A stretch of 64,000 bases of DNA from Hirudo medicinalis (Eukaryota; Annelida; Clitellata; Hirudinida; Hirudinidae), in assembly GCA_011800805.1 (NCBI GenBank), contig MPNW01000157.1:182301-246300 (forward strand), read 5' to 3'. Below, one piece after another: positions 1-12,100 of the stretch. Under the pieces are notes generated by a model, which was given only the letters and a program-made list of their open reading frames with translations, was not told the origin of the DNA and searched no databases. Every line of letters begins with the position of its first letter. The stretch's first letter is position 1. The translations under genes and the position numbers were made by a program.

Positions 1-620
1 CCTTTGGTTAGCTGATAAAACACCTAAATTCTACTTGATAAAATATCTTCATCTCTTTTTATCACCCCCTCTCCCATTCCAAGGCACTTGAAATCAGCAC
101 CAAATTACTCAAAGTTTGGCTCAATATATAATGTTTAACATAAGTACCTCCACTTTTACTCTTTCGTGAAATCGAGAAATGATACGTTATCTCATATCAT
201 TTTCGACTTGAAATCATAAACACGAAGTATGATTCTTTCGTAAATGTTGTAGTATCACACGTCGGACCAGCCATTCATACCACCAAGAGTTAAAATGAAC
301 CGAAATTAGGATTCTACGTGGAGATTAACCTACCAACAATCGATTGAACTCCAGACCAATGAGGTCTCCTCACCAGATTCACAGAAATTTCAGCACAAAG
401 CCCTCCCCAGCAACAGATTGCAATAAGTAATCACGGTAACTTTTAGAACAACGCAGGAGACTTAAAACCAGCAAGCAGTAATGCTAGCTCAAAGTTTTCT
501 ACAACTTGAAGAACCAATAATTAACTACGAAACATTGTTAAATAAGAATTTGATTTTTTTTAAACCAGCTTTTATGATATTGGCCTGAAATTAAATAGTC
601 CAATCACCATCATCATTTAT
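1..620. other. Intergenic, downstream of SECISBP2
   Basis: No open exon, RNA gene or recognisable repeat is seen. The stretch is AT-rich and should contain the 3' UTR of the minus-strand SECISBP2 gene that stops at 621. Confidence 0.5.
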
Positions 621-3600
621 TTATAGTTCATGGAAAATTCCTTCAAAAAGTTCTTCATCTCCTTGCATGGCATAACCGCTGCTTGATGTCTCTCCGTGCT
701 CAGACAGACTCAAATCGGGCTTGTCCTCAAGATCCAGAGTTGTTAATTCCTCTGTCAGTTTTGTCACCATCTCCTTGTACTTCTCTCTAGCAGATTCAGT
801 CAACTCCTTCAATTGTTGGAAGTAAGTCTGCAACAAAGCAAAAAAATAAAATTTTTAATTGCAAGAGTTAGTAAATATTCAGTCTTTGTCAATTTAGTAA
901 TTAACTGAAAGATAACTCTAAAAACGTCACTGGCCATAAATTAAAAAGACTTTATTGACATCAAAAATAATTTCTTCAATTAATCAATAATAGATTTCTC
1001 CATGCAAAATGAATCAAATGATTCAGCATTTGAACCCCACAATGCATGTAAGAACCTTTAAGAACAAACAAGAAGTACCTCAGCACCATCGTAATTCAGA
1101 ATTCCAACGACGCTGACAGGGACCTTCTTAAGGCAAGTGAATCCAAGTTGTCTCCTGCTCAGTGCGAAGATGAATGGAATGTTGTTAACCTGACAACCAG
1201 TTATTATCTTCTCAATCTTTTCCTCCAAGCCTCCTAATCAATAGCAACATAAATGGATCGACTGTGAAAGATTGAAATAAGACGGAAATTTACCTTCCGA
1301 TTGAACCTTCTCGACATTCGGTGAAATGATGACGCATTTGATTTTTTTTATTCCAAGAAATTTAAGCACTTCCCTCAAACCGAACACCAATCTCCTCCTC
1401 ACGCGTGCCTAATCACATAATCAGTTGTTAAGTCAAACACTCTAAATTTAAAACAATTTAAAATTTCAAAAAGAAACATTCTATTTGATTGAGTTGGAAG
1501 AAATGTAGTCACCTTAACAGGATCTTTATGAAACTGGTTGTCCTGGAATCTCACAAGTTCTTTGAGGAACACTGTGCAACACTCATTTATCTCTTTGTTT
1601 ACAACCTGATTACAATACCTGTCAACATGTAGTTGATGCTGTCACACAACCATTTCAACATCTATCAATACTTACAACCTCTGTCCATACAACAAGTACA
1701 AAAACAATTAATTACTCTCTGAATCTCCTACTATGGAGAGAAGTCAAAACTCTTGGATCAACATCCTGCAAGTGTTCAAGAATGGAAGTGTGCGAGGGAA
1801 ATTCAATCTTTGCGACATCATCTAAGTTGACAAACAATCAGATTAAGGTGCATAATTTTGGAAATGAAATTGCGTAAGCAGTTTTTCTGACCTTCAACCA
1901 CAAGTGGAAGGTCATATTCTATATTTAACCTCTCTAAGGACCTAGTTTCCAAAAGTCCTAAGCTCTGCAAAAACTTGGACCTTCTCAGCATGCGATCTTT
2001 TAAGATCACCTGTTACATCATCAAATATTTTCATTTGCTTAATACACCTATGACAAAAATTATCCCTGTGTTCTATAACCTTATGCAATTAATAAGGGGT
2101 ATATGAAAATAATGGATAAAATACTTGTAGAAAATATTTAATTATTAATAAAAACATATTAATAATAGTAATGGTAATAATATATAATAATGTAAGTGAG
2201 TTGTCACCTTCCTCAACTTGGTGGGTTTCTTTTCCTTAGGTTTCTCTCGTTCCTTTCCTCTTTTAACAACTGCTGTTGAATCAAGGAAATTTGGACCCTT
2301 CTTGATAGTCTGACGATAAAAAAATGATTAGCAATAATACCAAAAAGTGATCAGCTATCAGAAGAATATAAGGTATTTAGTGGGCATCGTAAAGATTACA
2401 AAGCTGATAAGTCAAAAAAACAATGTACATAATTTAAAAAAAATTAATTTGTTTATTTAAATCGATTTAATTAATTTGCTTAATAAATTCAAGACAACTA
2501 AAATATAATCAACAAATTCTTATCACAAACTCCAAGATAAGCCTCGAATGGTGAAATTGTTTTATATCGAGTTATTTATCAAAGAAACCTCGGCTTTGTG
2601 GGATTTTGAAACTGCATCCAACTTTCCCTCCTTTGACTTCTTTGACTAAAAATTAAGCATCAAACCTTATTTCCTTGTTTCTTATTTTAAGAAATCATCT
2701 AATGAAGAACATGCCATGGAAATCATTTCAAAAATATTCAATGTTATCGGCTTATCAGAAAGCTTGACAGGCTTGGCAGTTTGTGGTTGGTTTCTTGCTT
2801 TTGGGGGATCAGATGAATGTGCCCTCTTAGATTTTCCTGATTGTTTCTCTGAAATAAATGTCTTAATGTGATGATCACTTATACAAATTATTAGACCTAC
2901 TATTATTAAACATATCATTGTTGTTATTAGGCCTATTATTATTAAACATATTAATGTTATGTATTAGGCATAGATTCCAAGAACCTTTTTTTTTCTTTGC
3001 AGATTCCTGAAAATAAAAACAATAATATAAGAATAGGTCATTCAGAATTTCATTGGATCATCAACCTGAAATTCCTTGGCAATATCCTCCAGCTTTTCAT
3101 TCCTCTGCAGAATTTTTATCTTCTGAGGATTATTTGGAAAACTTTTATTACTAGAATCATTCTGAACATTCACATCCTTTAATTTCTTTCCTTCATTCTT
3201 CTGAGATGTTTCTAGGGCTTTCACCTGGAAAATATGAATTTAAATTATAATTTAAGCCTATTGCTCACATGAACCAATAGGTTAATTACTTGGTTTAATA
3301 GGTTACTTACTTTGGCAGATTTGCTGTTCTCTGAGATCTTTCCTTTAGCAGGTGTTCTGCCTGGGGCTTCATGTCTTGAAGTACTTGGCACCAATTCACT
3401 ACTTACTGCCAAGCATCCACGACTAACAACTTCTGACCAGCTTCTGGTTGATTTTGTTAAATCTTGTATTGCTTCTGCTTCAAATGTTATAAAATAATAA
3501 CTGACATTGTTAAATTAATCTGAATCATCAAATATTTGAAACTTTATCTACTTGGATGAGATGAACTGGCCTCAATTTTATCATCATGTGATTCTGTTAT

Positions 3601-4222
3601 ATTTAATGTTTCTTCTCCATTCAATTCTGAAACTTTTTTCTTCTTTCCTTTTCTTTTCTTTGATGACTAATGTTTAATAATGTTTATAAATACTTTATTA
3701 AACATATGTTTATAAGCGAAAGTTCATTTCACAATAAAGAATGTGATACCTTTGAAATGATAACCCTGCCTTCCTGCAAATTCCTACTTTCTTCACCATC
3801 ATATTTAATTTTTTCCTCATTTGACACACATAAGGTTTGATTCTCTTGAGATGTCTTCAAAACAGTTTTGCTCTTTACAAAACGTTGTTGAGCACCATGA
3901 TGAGGCGTTTGCAAGGTATGAAACTGAGTGACTTGACCATCATTTGGGTAAAAATTATTAAATACGGGAACAACGTATGGCTGGTTGACATGAAAGCTTG
4001 GACACAGAGCCATGTCATACCAATTCCTCGGATAATTTGTATGTCCAAAGTAGCTAAAACACAATAAAAGTCGAATTCATGAGCTTCGGGAATGAAAGTG
4101 ACATTTGCAATCACTAACTTATAACTTTCCGCAGATCTATTATTAAGTGGAAATTTATTTTGTTTGTTTTCTTTAGAAGGTACAAAACATTGAGCATCGG
4201 CGGATAAATTAGACTTGGACAT
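621..4222 (-). CDS. SECISBP2: SECIS-binding protein 2 (SECISBP2/SBP2), 15 coding exons
   Basis: RNA-binding protein that recruits the selenocysteine machinery to SECIS elements. Exons 4222-4119, 4053-3750, 3666-3555, 3474-3311, 3224-3066, 3006-2985, 2848-2715, 2645-2589, 2309-2208, 2009-1892, 1821-1716, 1618-1513, 1408-1294, 1233-1079 and 827-621 sum to 1965 nt (654 aa). All phases agree. The N-terminus has the family LSAD..FVP signature. The C-terminal third is the L7Ae-type RNA-binding domain: the RRRLVFGLREVLKFL, KCVIISPN and PVSVVGI motifs are visible, with RFREYCNQV just upstream. The middle is lysine-rich and poorly conserved, as usual. The protein ends soon after the RNA-binding domain, so it is shorter than the vertebrate form. 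One exon is only 22 nt. The intron at 2646-2714 needs a GC donor: reading through it meets a TAA. Exon 4 could also start 3 nt earlier. Identity is firm; exact middle exons are inferred from phase. Confidence 0.93.
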
Positions 4223-4815
4223 GTCTAAAAACAACAAACTATTTTAGAAATAAATAACTTTTAGAGTTATGAATAATCACTAATCCTTGTAGAAACTTTG
4301 AACCTATCGACTAATTGGCAAAATTTTAATTTAAAATAACAAAGCGAAAGGGAAACTTAGATATAAAAATGAAATAATATTTAATATCAAAAATAAAAAA
4401 AGCAAGTACACTCTTACAACAATAATTATAGAAAATAATAATTAATGTTATTAATAACGTTAATTAATGGTAAAAACTGTTCTATTTTATACATTATGTT
4501 AGAGTTTTAAGTTTAATCAAATTAATAATTTTGAATGTATTTAAGGTCAATAATTGCATGAGATGTATTATATTATTTTGCAGTTCACATTAAATGTGAT
4601 TTATTATTGCGAAAGACATTGAAGAACTATAATCTATAAAAGAAATTCATGTTCGTAGTTTCGTAGTGTTTACAGCCTTTTTTGGTCGTTTCGTGAATTT
4701 ATCCGTAAGACGTTTATCTTTTTAAGACCAAAGATACATTGTAAGCTTTAAGATTTAACATTGTGTGCTATCAATCTGTTTTCTTTTATTTGCTTTGCTT
4801 TCGTTCTAGTTGGAA
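4223..4815. promoter_or_regulatory. Divergent intergenic region SECISBP2 / Abraxas
   Basis: 593 bp between two start codons pointing away from each other, so the two genes probably share a bidirectional promoter. The sequence is AT-rich (many TTAAT/ATTAAT runs). I see no convincing TATA box at a fixed distance and no CpG-rich core. The 5' UTRs of both genes must lie here. Confidence 0.5.
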
Positions 4816-7800
4816 ATGGGACCGGGCGACCGGTGTCTGTCTGTGGAAACAAGTGGTGCTTGCATGAGTAACCTTTTATTTGAACAAGTTAAATCTAGTT
4901 CAGATTCGGTTGGTTCCACTCCAGTTATGCGTAAAAACTATTTTTGCAGTAGACTCATTAGATGACTATCTTAAGTCACAATATTTGCTAATTGATTTGG
5001 CTAACACAATTATTTGTGGTATCTTAGTTAATTTGAAGCTAGCTATCTCATTCTACATTTACTCGACAAAAAAAAACTTGTGAATTACTTTGTTACCTAT
5101 AGGAAGGATTTCTTATTGGTCACATTAAGAGTGTTGTTTCGGATGCCATAAGTGATCAATCAACGAATGATGTCTGTCAAAGAACTATATTTGGTAAGTG
5201 GATTATAGCATTTGGTCTTTAGAGATCTTCTTAAACAGGCTTTGTCAAACTTTCAAAGAAATCACCAAAATTGTTCCCTGTCATAAATCAGTTTTGTGGT
5301 ATGATAGAAAGTGCTGTCTCAAAGTTGATGCTCTAAAAGACATCCTGAGGAGCACCAGTCTCATTAATGAGGTTTAAAATTAGGAATTTTAGTTTTTCTG
5401 ATGCTATTGATATTCAAGTAATCTGTCCTCAAGGAAATTCTTGGATGGTACAAATCAAGGAGGGAGTCATCTCTTATGGTCTCCCTCAAAGAAAGGCAAC
5501 TGACATTACAACTCAAAAAACACTTTTCTTCTGCTTCATACATATTCCTTCTCTTGACTAGCAACAATGCCTTATCTGAAGATAGATCTATCCGTTGTCT
5601 TCATACTTATGACTACCAATTCTTTATTCATAATCAGAATAGGTGAGTTTAGAAAGATTTTGGCTTGAAGGTCATCATTAAACCCGACATTAGAATGATA
5701 TTGTTTGTTTGCACTTCCAATATGTTAACTATTAGAAAATAATAAGAAGAATAAGCCTTGGGGGTCCTTTAATCCATTTATATAGCATCATCTCCCAAAG
5801 GTGATTTGTGGGGGTGCAAGCTGGGCTGTGAACAATACATGTAATAACTATTGCTTTTACCATCACTCACAGTCCTCTGAGCCAACTTGCTCAAAATGAT
5901 CAAATCCAAAATGGATCAATAGTGAATCATTAATTAAATAGTTATCTTTAATTAAATTTAATTTTTTGTTTATTTGCATTTATATTAATAAATTACACCA
6001 TGAGTTGTGTTTAGGATATTTATTTCTCCTCCTATCAATGTCACCAACTTAGGAGACTGTCCACAGCCTGAATATAGAATGACCTCAAATATCTCATTTC
6101 CCCAAGACATTTTCTCCAAGTAAGCAAGTTAATTTTGATACAACTTAAGGCCTTATTCATGGATGTAATTCCACCAAATATACTTTTAAAGTGTTTAAAT
6201 GCTGCATAGTTTTTAATGCTTAAACCTGCTAAATAATTTATCATTAGGATTGTGTGCAAGAATTAATAATTAATTTTAAAGTACAATTTTTAATTATAAT
6301 TAAGTTTTTAAAATATGGGCTGTAGCAACTTTAACGTGGTGTTACTTTTATACACTGTTTTATCAAATTTGCAAATTTACAACAAATTATGGATGGAAAG
6401 AATTTTGAGAAATGGAAATTGCTTGAAAAATACACAAAATTGTTTTCCTAAAGCCGAAATGATTGGATTGCTTAAACTTGTGTCTAATCCTTCTTATTTA
6501 AAATATATATTATGTAGAGAACTTCAGTTAAGTCCTAGTTCTTTCCAAGGACTTCTATAAGATGGTTAATTACACTGTGCAACATTAAAAATATTTTTCT
6601 CAATAACTTTTTCAAAACAGTTTGTTTATATAAATTTATATATCCTGATTTAATTGGTACCAACCATTTTCACAGAATTAATGTTATACAAATTTTAATA
6701 TTAGACCCTTTATGTGCAATGATCATATATAAATAAAAGTAAATTATAACAAAAGTGGTGTTCATAGTTATTCTTTTTAAAATATTTTAATCACTGTCAA
6801 GTCCTCTTTTAAGTCCAGCCAATTGATGGCTTTTTTTGATTTTCTTTTGCATCCAGAAGTAGTGTCCCTTTGGAGCAACCAACAGAAATCAGACATCATG
6901 GCCAAGCTATATTGCTGTTCCATCAATGAGATGATCTTGATGAAAACGTTCACCATGTTCATCAGAGACATCACCTAAGTTGTCAGGAAAGAAATCAATG
7001 TGTGAATGAAAGAAGTCTTCAATGATAGATTTGCTCCTATTGCCTCATAGTCAATATGATTTTAATATTTTAATATGATAAATTATGAGTTTCTTCACAA
7101 GTTCTTTATAGTTTTATGATTTCTGGCTTCCCAGAAACCCATCAACAACAGCTTTCAATGAATTCCAAGCTATCTGCTGCAAATCTGTCAGTTTTGTTTA
7201 AAACACATCGTCTTTCATAATGCATATGATTTGAGGTCCAACAAAATTCCTTCCTTCAACTTTGCATCGGTCATTCAGGGAAATTTTTCTTTAAGGTGAT
7301 GAAAGGCTTCGTGATTGTCCTTAACAGCCTTTACAAAATTTTTCATCAATCCCAGTTTGATGTGCAATGGTGGCAGATAAATTTTGTCTGAAGTTACTAG
7401 TGGTTCATACTTTACAATCCTTTGCCCTGGAATGTATTCAGATCTTGATGGCCACAGTTGTTTGGAATAATGTTGACCATATGCACGGCTGTCCCGCTAA
7501 CACAAGAAACAACAGTACTTTGTGTAACCACTTTGCATACCCATCAGTATACCAATAACTCTAAAGTCACCACAAATGTTCCAACCAAATTTTTAATAGT
7601 TCAATTTCAAAATATTTCTCAAGCTCTCATAAGATTCTTTCATACCTGTAGTATGGGACATTGGCAATGAAGGTCTTAAATTGCCATTATGTAGAACTGC
7701 CTTTGTTCTTTTTCAACTGTAGACTTGTCTTTGAGGCATCTATTCATAGATGCCATTCATCAACTTTGTGATATATATCAGCATCTGCACAGTTATATCT

Positions 7801-8664
7801 AGGCTAGCCTGATTGAAAATTTGAACGGCTCATAACACAAAATGCTGATGGAAAAAGTTTGACAACAATGAAATCAGCACCAAAAACTTATATATAATCA
7901 CATTTTGTCTTACAAGTTATGAAAATTGTGTTGCACAGTGTTATCAGAATACAGTCTTGGCACAAGAAAGAAAGATTTCATTTACAATACTATGTTCCAT
8001 TATTCCTTAACTTGATATTAAATGGTATAGGATAGAAGATATCTTGTTAATTTGTTAGACTTGTTTAATTCATTTGAGTATCTTCTTATTTACATTTATG
8101 TTTTCATATCAGTAATGGACAACTTGATTTAATTTAGCACGAAGCAAACAACTGTTAATGCCCCAGTCAGTGCAGTTAACTTCACATTTGACCAGTTATA
8201 CTTAAGGTCTGAGGTAAAAGTTTCAACTTATGTACTTCATTTTACCCATCTTCATTTTAATTATTTGTTTTTATGCTAAGGGACTTAAAAAACTGCTGAT
8301 AGAGAGTGAAGAAAAATTGGCACATGAAACAAAAAAGTTAATTGATCTTAAAAATGAACTAAACTTGCTCAGAGGTTTGTGATTTACATTACAAAAAGCA
8401 ATGATTTATAGTTGAAAATGTTTAAATTTAGATCCTTCAAGTTCATACCGAATGCATCACCAAGCATCCAATGAAGTTAGGAATGATTATCTCATAGATT
8501 TGAGTATGGACTCTCCTGGTTGCCCTCCTCAACCCCACAAAGCGCTAACTCCAGGATTAGCCGAGCCACCCACTCAATGCCTCCTCACTTCTCCCATTCC
8601 TGACCACCTCAATCTTGAGAGGTCCATTATTGTGCCTAACTCACCAATTGAATCATCAATTTAA
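4816..8664 (+). CDS. ABRAXAS2: Abraxas-family BRISC/BRCA1-A scaffold (KIAA0157-like)
   Basis: Catalytically inactive MPN-minus partner of the K63-specific deubiquitinase BRCC36. Exons 4816-4908, 5103-5193, 5259-5371, 5434-5642, 6015-6119, 8138-8213, 8281-8374 and 8432-8664 sum to 1014 nt (337 aa), with all phases consistent. Visible family blocks are EGFLIG, IVPCHKSVLWYD, ILGWYKSRR, the ERQLTLQLKKHF segment, IFLLLT and NVTNLG. A coiled coil follows (GLKKLLIESEEKLAHETKK), then a Ser/Pro-rich tail. No JAMM metal ligands are present, as expected for Abraxas. The tail ends in SPIESSI and lacks the SPxF motif that binds BRCA1, so the BRISC-type paralogue is more likely than the BRCA1-A type. Intron 5 (6120-8137) is about 2 kb while most others are near 60 bp; it is swollen by mobile DNA. 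Confidence 0.9.
5755..5875 (+). repeat. Short dispersed repeat, copy 1 of 3
   Basis: Lies in intron 5 of the Abraxas gene. Shares the core 'TTTATATAGC ... GGTGCAAGCTGGGCTGTGAAC' with copies near 13.7 kb and 16.65 kb (both in WDR26 introns). About 100 bp, non-coding, with no poly-A tail and no clear tRNA promoter boxes. The class is unknown. Confidence 0.55.
6573..7940. mobile_element. TIR DNA element (1.37 kb) carrying an uncharacterised ORF family
   Basis: Both ends carry CACTGTGCAACA in inverted orientation (6573-6584 and 7929-7940). Weaker inverted similarity continues inward for roughly 90-100 bp (ATAACTT, TTATATAAATTTATAT and CTGATTT blocks). TTA flanks both ends (6570-6572 and 7941-7943), a plausible 3-bp target duplication. 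The CACTG terminus with a 3-bp duplication resembles CACTA/EnSpm elements, but no DDE transposase motif is visible, so that assignment is inference. The insertion sits in Abraxas intron 5. Confidence 0.6.
6777..7420 (-). pseudogene. Decayed ORF of the 'LPPLHIKLG...SDEHGERFHQD' family
   Basis: Reading the minus strand in shifting frames gives a degenerate ICHHCTSNWD block (family LPPLHIKLG), then LKEGILLDL, then LGDVSDEHGERFHQD and finally MSDFCWLLQRD with a lysine-rich end. I recognise these blocks, in this order, as an uncharacterised multi-copy protein of arthropod and cnidarian genomes. Stops and frameshifts interrupt this copy throughout, so it cannot be functional. It lies inside the TIR element, which suggests the family is transposon-borne. 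Confidence 0.65.
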
Positions 8665-9724
8665 TGTTATGTGAAGCTTTGAAGAACATGTCAATTCATT
8701 TTTGTATCACATAAAACTGAAAATGATGTTTAAATGTATCCAGGGCCCTTGTTAAGTTCTTTTACCATTTCTTTTTATTTTGTTCATGAATCTGCTGGCA
8801 TGTTATTGTGTTCGAATGCATTTCCTTTGTTAAATTAATGGCAAGGTAATACTATATATGTTCTTCAGAAGGTTGACACTTGTCATGGAGGTGATGTGCT
8901 GCTGATAATAGGGCTTCCTTTAGTATTGTCCCCGTTTGTGACATTATGTGGTTTAAATTTGGCTACTTAATGATTAGCGTATACTATTGCAAATGGGACT
9001 GGGAATGAAGGCCTCATGGTTGATATGATTGACCTTGGCTGTGCTTAGTTTGCCACGCGCTGAAAATGAAACTGGAATGGTTTCTAACTCCAGGTAGATT
9101 CGAAAGTATGAGAATTTGCACGATTGGGACTTTGATCTGCTAAGACCTAAAGTTTGTAGATGAAGAGCGTGGGGTCGCGCTAAGGCCTTGGTGGAATGGA
9201 CTGGTGTACTAAGGTGGACATGTGACGAGAAGAGTAACGAGCTTGTACAGTGAGGTGCTCGTGTCTGTTACTGATCAATCCCAATGCCGTAACTACACTA
9301 AACAATAATTTAATAATAATGATGACGATTACGATAATAATGAGTAAACGTGGAACTCGAAATGCGGCTCACACTAACGCACCGTTACATCTTAAAATGC
9401 TTAATAGAATGGCAACTGAAAATGAACAAAATAGAGTAGCGCTTTCTTAAATTCAATTTGCACAATGGTAAAATTTAATTATAAAAAATTTAATAATGAT
9501 AATTTTTGTAATTTCTAGATAACAGAAATTTTAGGTTGATTAAGTTGAGATTTACATATATATTGTAATAAAAATAATTGAACGGGAAATTTGTTATCTT
9601 ATTTTTAGAATTGTTTTATGACCTATTTTAAATCAAAATTCTTATATCCATGCGGTGCACCCCTGCTTTGTGATATCTCTATCTTCCGCCGGCTTTAGCA
9701 CGTTATTAGTCTTTTGATTGCAAG
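8665..9724. other. Intergenic between Abraxas and eEF1G
   Basis: A plus-strand open stretch at 9250-9450 (66 codons) is low-complexity and matches nothing I know. No repeats stand out. A pyrimidine-rich stretch around 9671-9690 upstream of the eEF1G start resembles a 5' TOP context (TATCTCTATCTTCCG), common in translation-factor genes. Confidence 0.4.
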
Positions 9725-11917
9725 ATGTCAGGAGGGGTGGGTTGTACATAGTTATGCGCGAGTGCTAAGCATTTCAAATGTATTACATATCATGTATTTT
9801 TGTTATGTATCGCCGATTTATTCCAGTGTTATTAAATACTTCTAAATCTTCTAGACTTTGTACACGTACCATGGAAACTTCAGGGCCTTCAAGGCTTTGA
9901 TTGCTGCCCAGTACAGCGGAGCCAAAGTGAAAGTCGCCGCTGATGCACCGGAATTTATTATCGGAGAAACAAACAAATCCGAAGACTTTCTCAAGAAGTT
10001 CCCATTGGGCAAGGTAAGATGGCGAGTAATTAATTGTAGTTCGACTGTTCCATTTTTGTTGCTAACCTTAGATCCCAGCCTTCCTCGGAAATGACGGAAC
10101 CCTACTTTTCAAGAGCAATGCTATAGCTTATTTTCTTGCCAATGATGTTCTGAGGGGTACCACTGTTTCTGATGCAGCTATGGTTCATCAATGGCTGGAC
10201 TTTGCAGATAATGATGTCTTGCCTGCTTACTGCACTTGGCTTTTCCCGATTTATGGAGTCATGCAGTTCAACAAGCAGGTAACTGCCATTGTTTTTTAAA
10301 GGATTATCTTTTTATAAGAAATCTCTTTTATAAGGCATGTCTGACACACTTTGTCTGATGTGTAAGAGGAAGAGAGAGAATAAGTACCAGGATTTAATTT
10401 ATTTTAGTCTTCATTAATGTATGGAGGTTAAATTTTCTGATTGGTACATTTGCATGAACATTTTCATAATTTGAAATTGAATATTTGGTATGGGTATCAT
10501 TTGAAATTTTAATTATTAAATTATACAATTAAAGAATACAGATAAAGCTAAAGAGGACATCAAGCTAGCCCTTGGGGTGTTGAACAAACACCTGGCTACA
10601 AGGACCTTCCTTGTTGGTGAAAGAATTACTTTGGCTGATATTGCTGTTGCTACTAATCTCCTGGCACTTTACCAAAAGGTAATATTCAAATCATTCAGAA
10701 TCCTCCTTCAAAGGCTTGGTTGTTCATTGTCAGACAACTGAGTAATGCATGGAGGAATACTAAAGCAAGTTACTTGCAATGAAGTGATCCATTTATTTGG
10801 CCATGTCCAGCAGGGGCTTGCAACAGCTTATTTTCAAAAGCTTCTGCTGAAGCTGACTACATAATATTTATTGTTTTAGGTATTGGATCCTGAAACAAGA
10901 AAGCCTTTCACTAACACTAACAGATGGTTTGTGACTATGGTCAACCAGCCTGAATTAAAGAATGTCATTGGAGATGTTCAACTCTGTGAGAAGGCTGCCC
11001 AGCCAGACAGTAAGTTTTTCACTATTCTTGTGTTATGCAAGGATCCATCTTTTCAATATTCCTATAGCCACTGGTCACCATGCCATCACTCACCATGCCC
11101 TGCATAAGAAGCAGGAGAAGCAAGAAAAGAAAGAGAAACCCAAGGAGAAGGCTGCTCCTAAGCCAAAGGTTAATTGAGCATTTATATCGAATTACCGACA
11201 CCACATTACAGCATTCTTTGAATGTGATTATAAATAAACCATGTTTCGTATTGATCTTGTTTTTAGGAGGACCAGGATGAAGAGCCTGAGGAGGAGTTTG
11301 CTGAGAAGCCTTCAAATGATCCATTTGCTGCTCTGCCTAAAGGGTATGTTAAAAGCATAACTCAATGTCCCTGTAGCAGTAGCACAATGGTTGGCTATTT
11401 TACAGAACCTTCAACATGGAGGAATTCAAGAGAGTGTACTCTAACAATGATACAAAGACAGTTTCTCTGCCATATTTCTGGGATAAGTTTGACAAGGAGA
11501 ACTATTCAGTCTGGTTCTGTGAGTACAAGTATCCAGAGGAACTGAAACTCATCTTCATGACCTGCAACCTTGTCAATGGAATGTTCCAGAGATTGGATAG
11601 AATGAGGAAGCATGCATTTGGAAGCATGATTGTTTTTGGCAATGACAATGACAATTGCATCTCTGGAGTTTGGATCTGGAAAGGACATGATCTTGCTTTT
11701 ACAGTTTGTTGTTAATCTGCACCAGTTGCTCAATGCAGTATTATCTAAACTTTTTTTTTTGTAGCTTTCTGATGATCTCCAAGTAGATTATGAATCCTAT
11801 TCATGGAAGAAGCTGGATGCCAATAGTGAAGAGACAAAGAAGGCTATTGAAGAGTACTTCTCATGGGAAGGTGATTTTGGTGGCAAAAAGTTCAACCAAG
11901 GAAAGATTTTCAAATAA
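9725..11917 (+). CDS. EEF1G: Translation elongation factor 1-gamma
   Basis: Scaffold subunit of the eEF1B guanine-exchange complex that recharges eEF1A. Exons 9725-9736 (only MSGG), 9855-10013, 10072-10278, 10535-10678, 10880-11009, 11068-11168, 11267-11343, 11406-11703 and 11765-11917 sum to 1281 nt (426 aa). The N-terminal GST-like domain (about residues 5-215) shows [28 protein letters not shown] and [16 protein letters not shown] Lys/Glu linker follows. The C-terminal EF1G domain shows [25 protein letters not shown] and ISGVW, and it ends in the family's invariant FNQGKIFK. Length matches the family (about 430). The first coding exon is 12 nt; the start is fixed by the TLYTY junction. Confidence 0.97.
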
Positions 11918-11940
11918 GCATTGACTCAAATGTCCATTTA

Positions 11941-11946
11941 AATAAA
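11941..11946 (+). terminator. Poly(A) signal of eEF1G
   Basis: AATAAA 24 bp after the eEF1G stop codon, the only close canonical signal. Such a short 3' UTR is plausible for a highly expressed translation factor. Confidence 0.55.
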
Positions 11947-12030
11947 AATGGTCTTACATTTCCTCAATTTGTTGGTGAACAGATGCTTAATATAACATAG
12001 AAAAAAGGGTGCTTGTAATCAACTTTTTTA

Positions 12031-12100
12031 AGTTGTGAAGATTGGTAGAGCAAATGCAAGGCCTTAGTTGTGAAGATTGGTAGAGCAAATGCAAGGCCTT
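12031..12100 (+). repeat. Perfect 35-bp tandem duplication
   Basis: A 35-bp unit beginning AGTTGTGAAGATTGG occurs twice head to tail (12031-12065 and 12066-12100) without a mismatch. It is non-coding, between eEF1G and WDR26. The rest of 11947-12903 holds nothing recognisable except a possible copy near 12280-12330 of a segment also seen at 42215-42255 (TTCCTGCATACGGC-type core). Confidence 0.8.

Noticed and set aside
3875..4237. 120-codon minus-strand ORF read straight through
   Set aside because: Its second half is SECISBP2 intron 1 plus exon 2 in the wrong frame; splicing at 4118/4054 gives the conserved frame.
6315..6560. 81-codon plus-strand ORF inside Abraxas intron 5
   Set aside because: No family match, AT-rich, and the Abraxas frame closes perfectly without it.
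11022..11324. 100-codon minus-strand ORF overlapping eEF1G
   Set aside because: Antisense shadow of the eEF1G lysine/glutamate linker exons and introns; the plus-strand gene explains the sequence.
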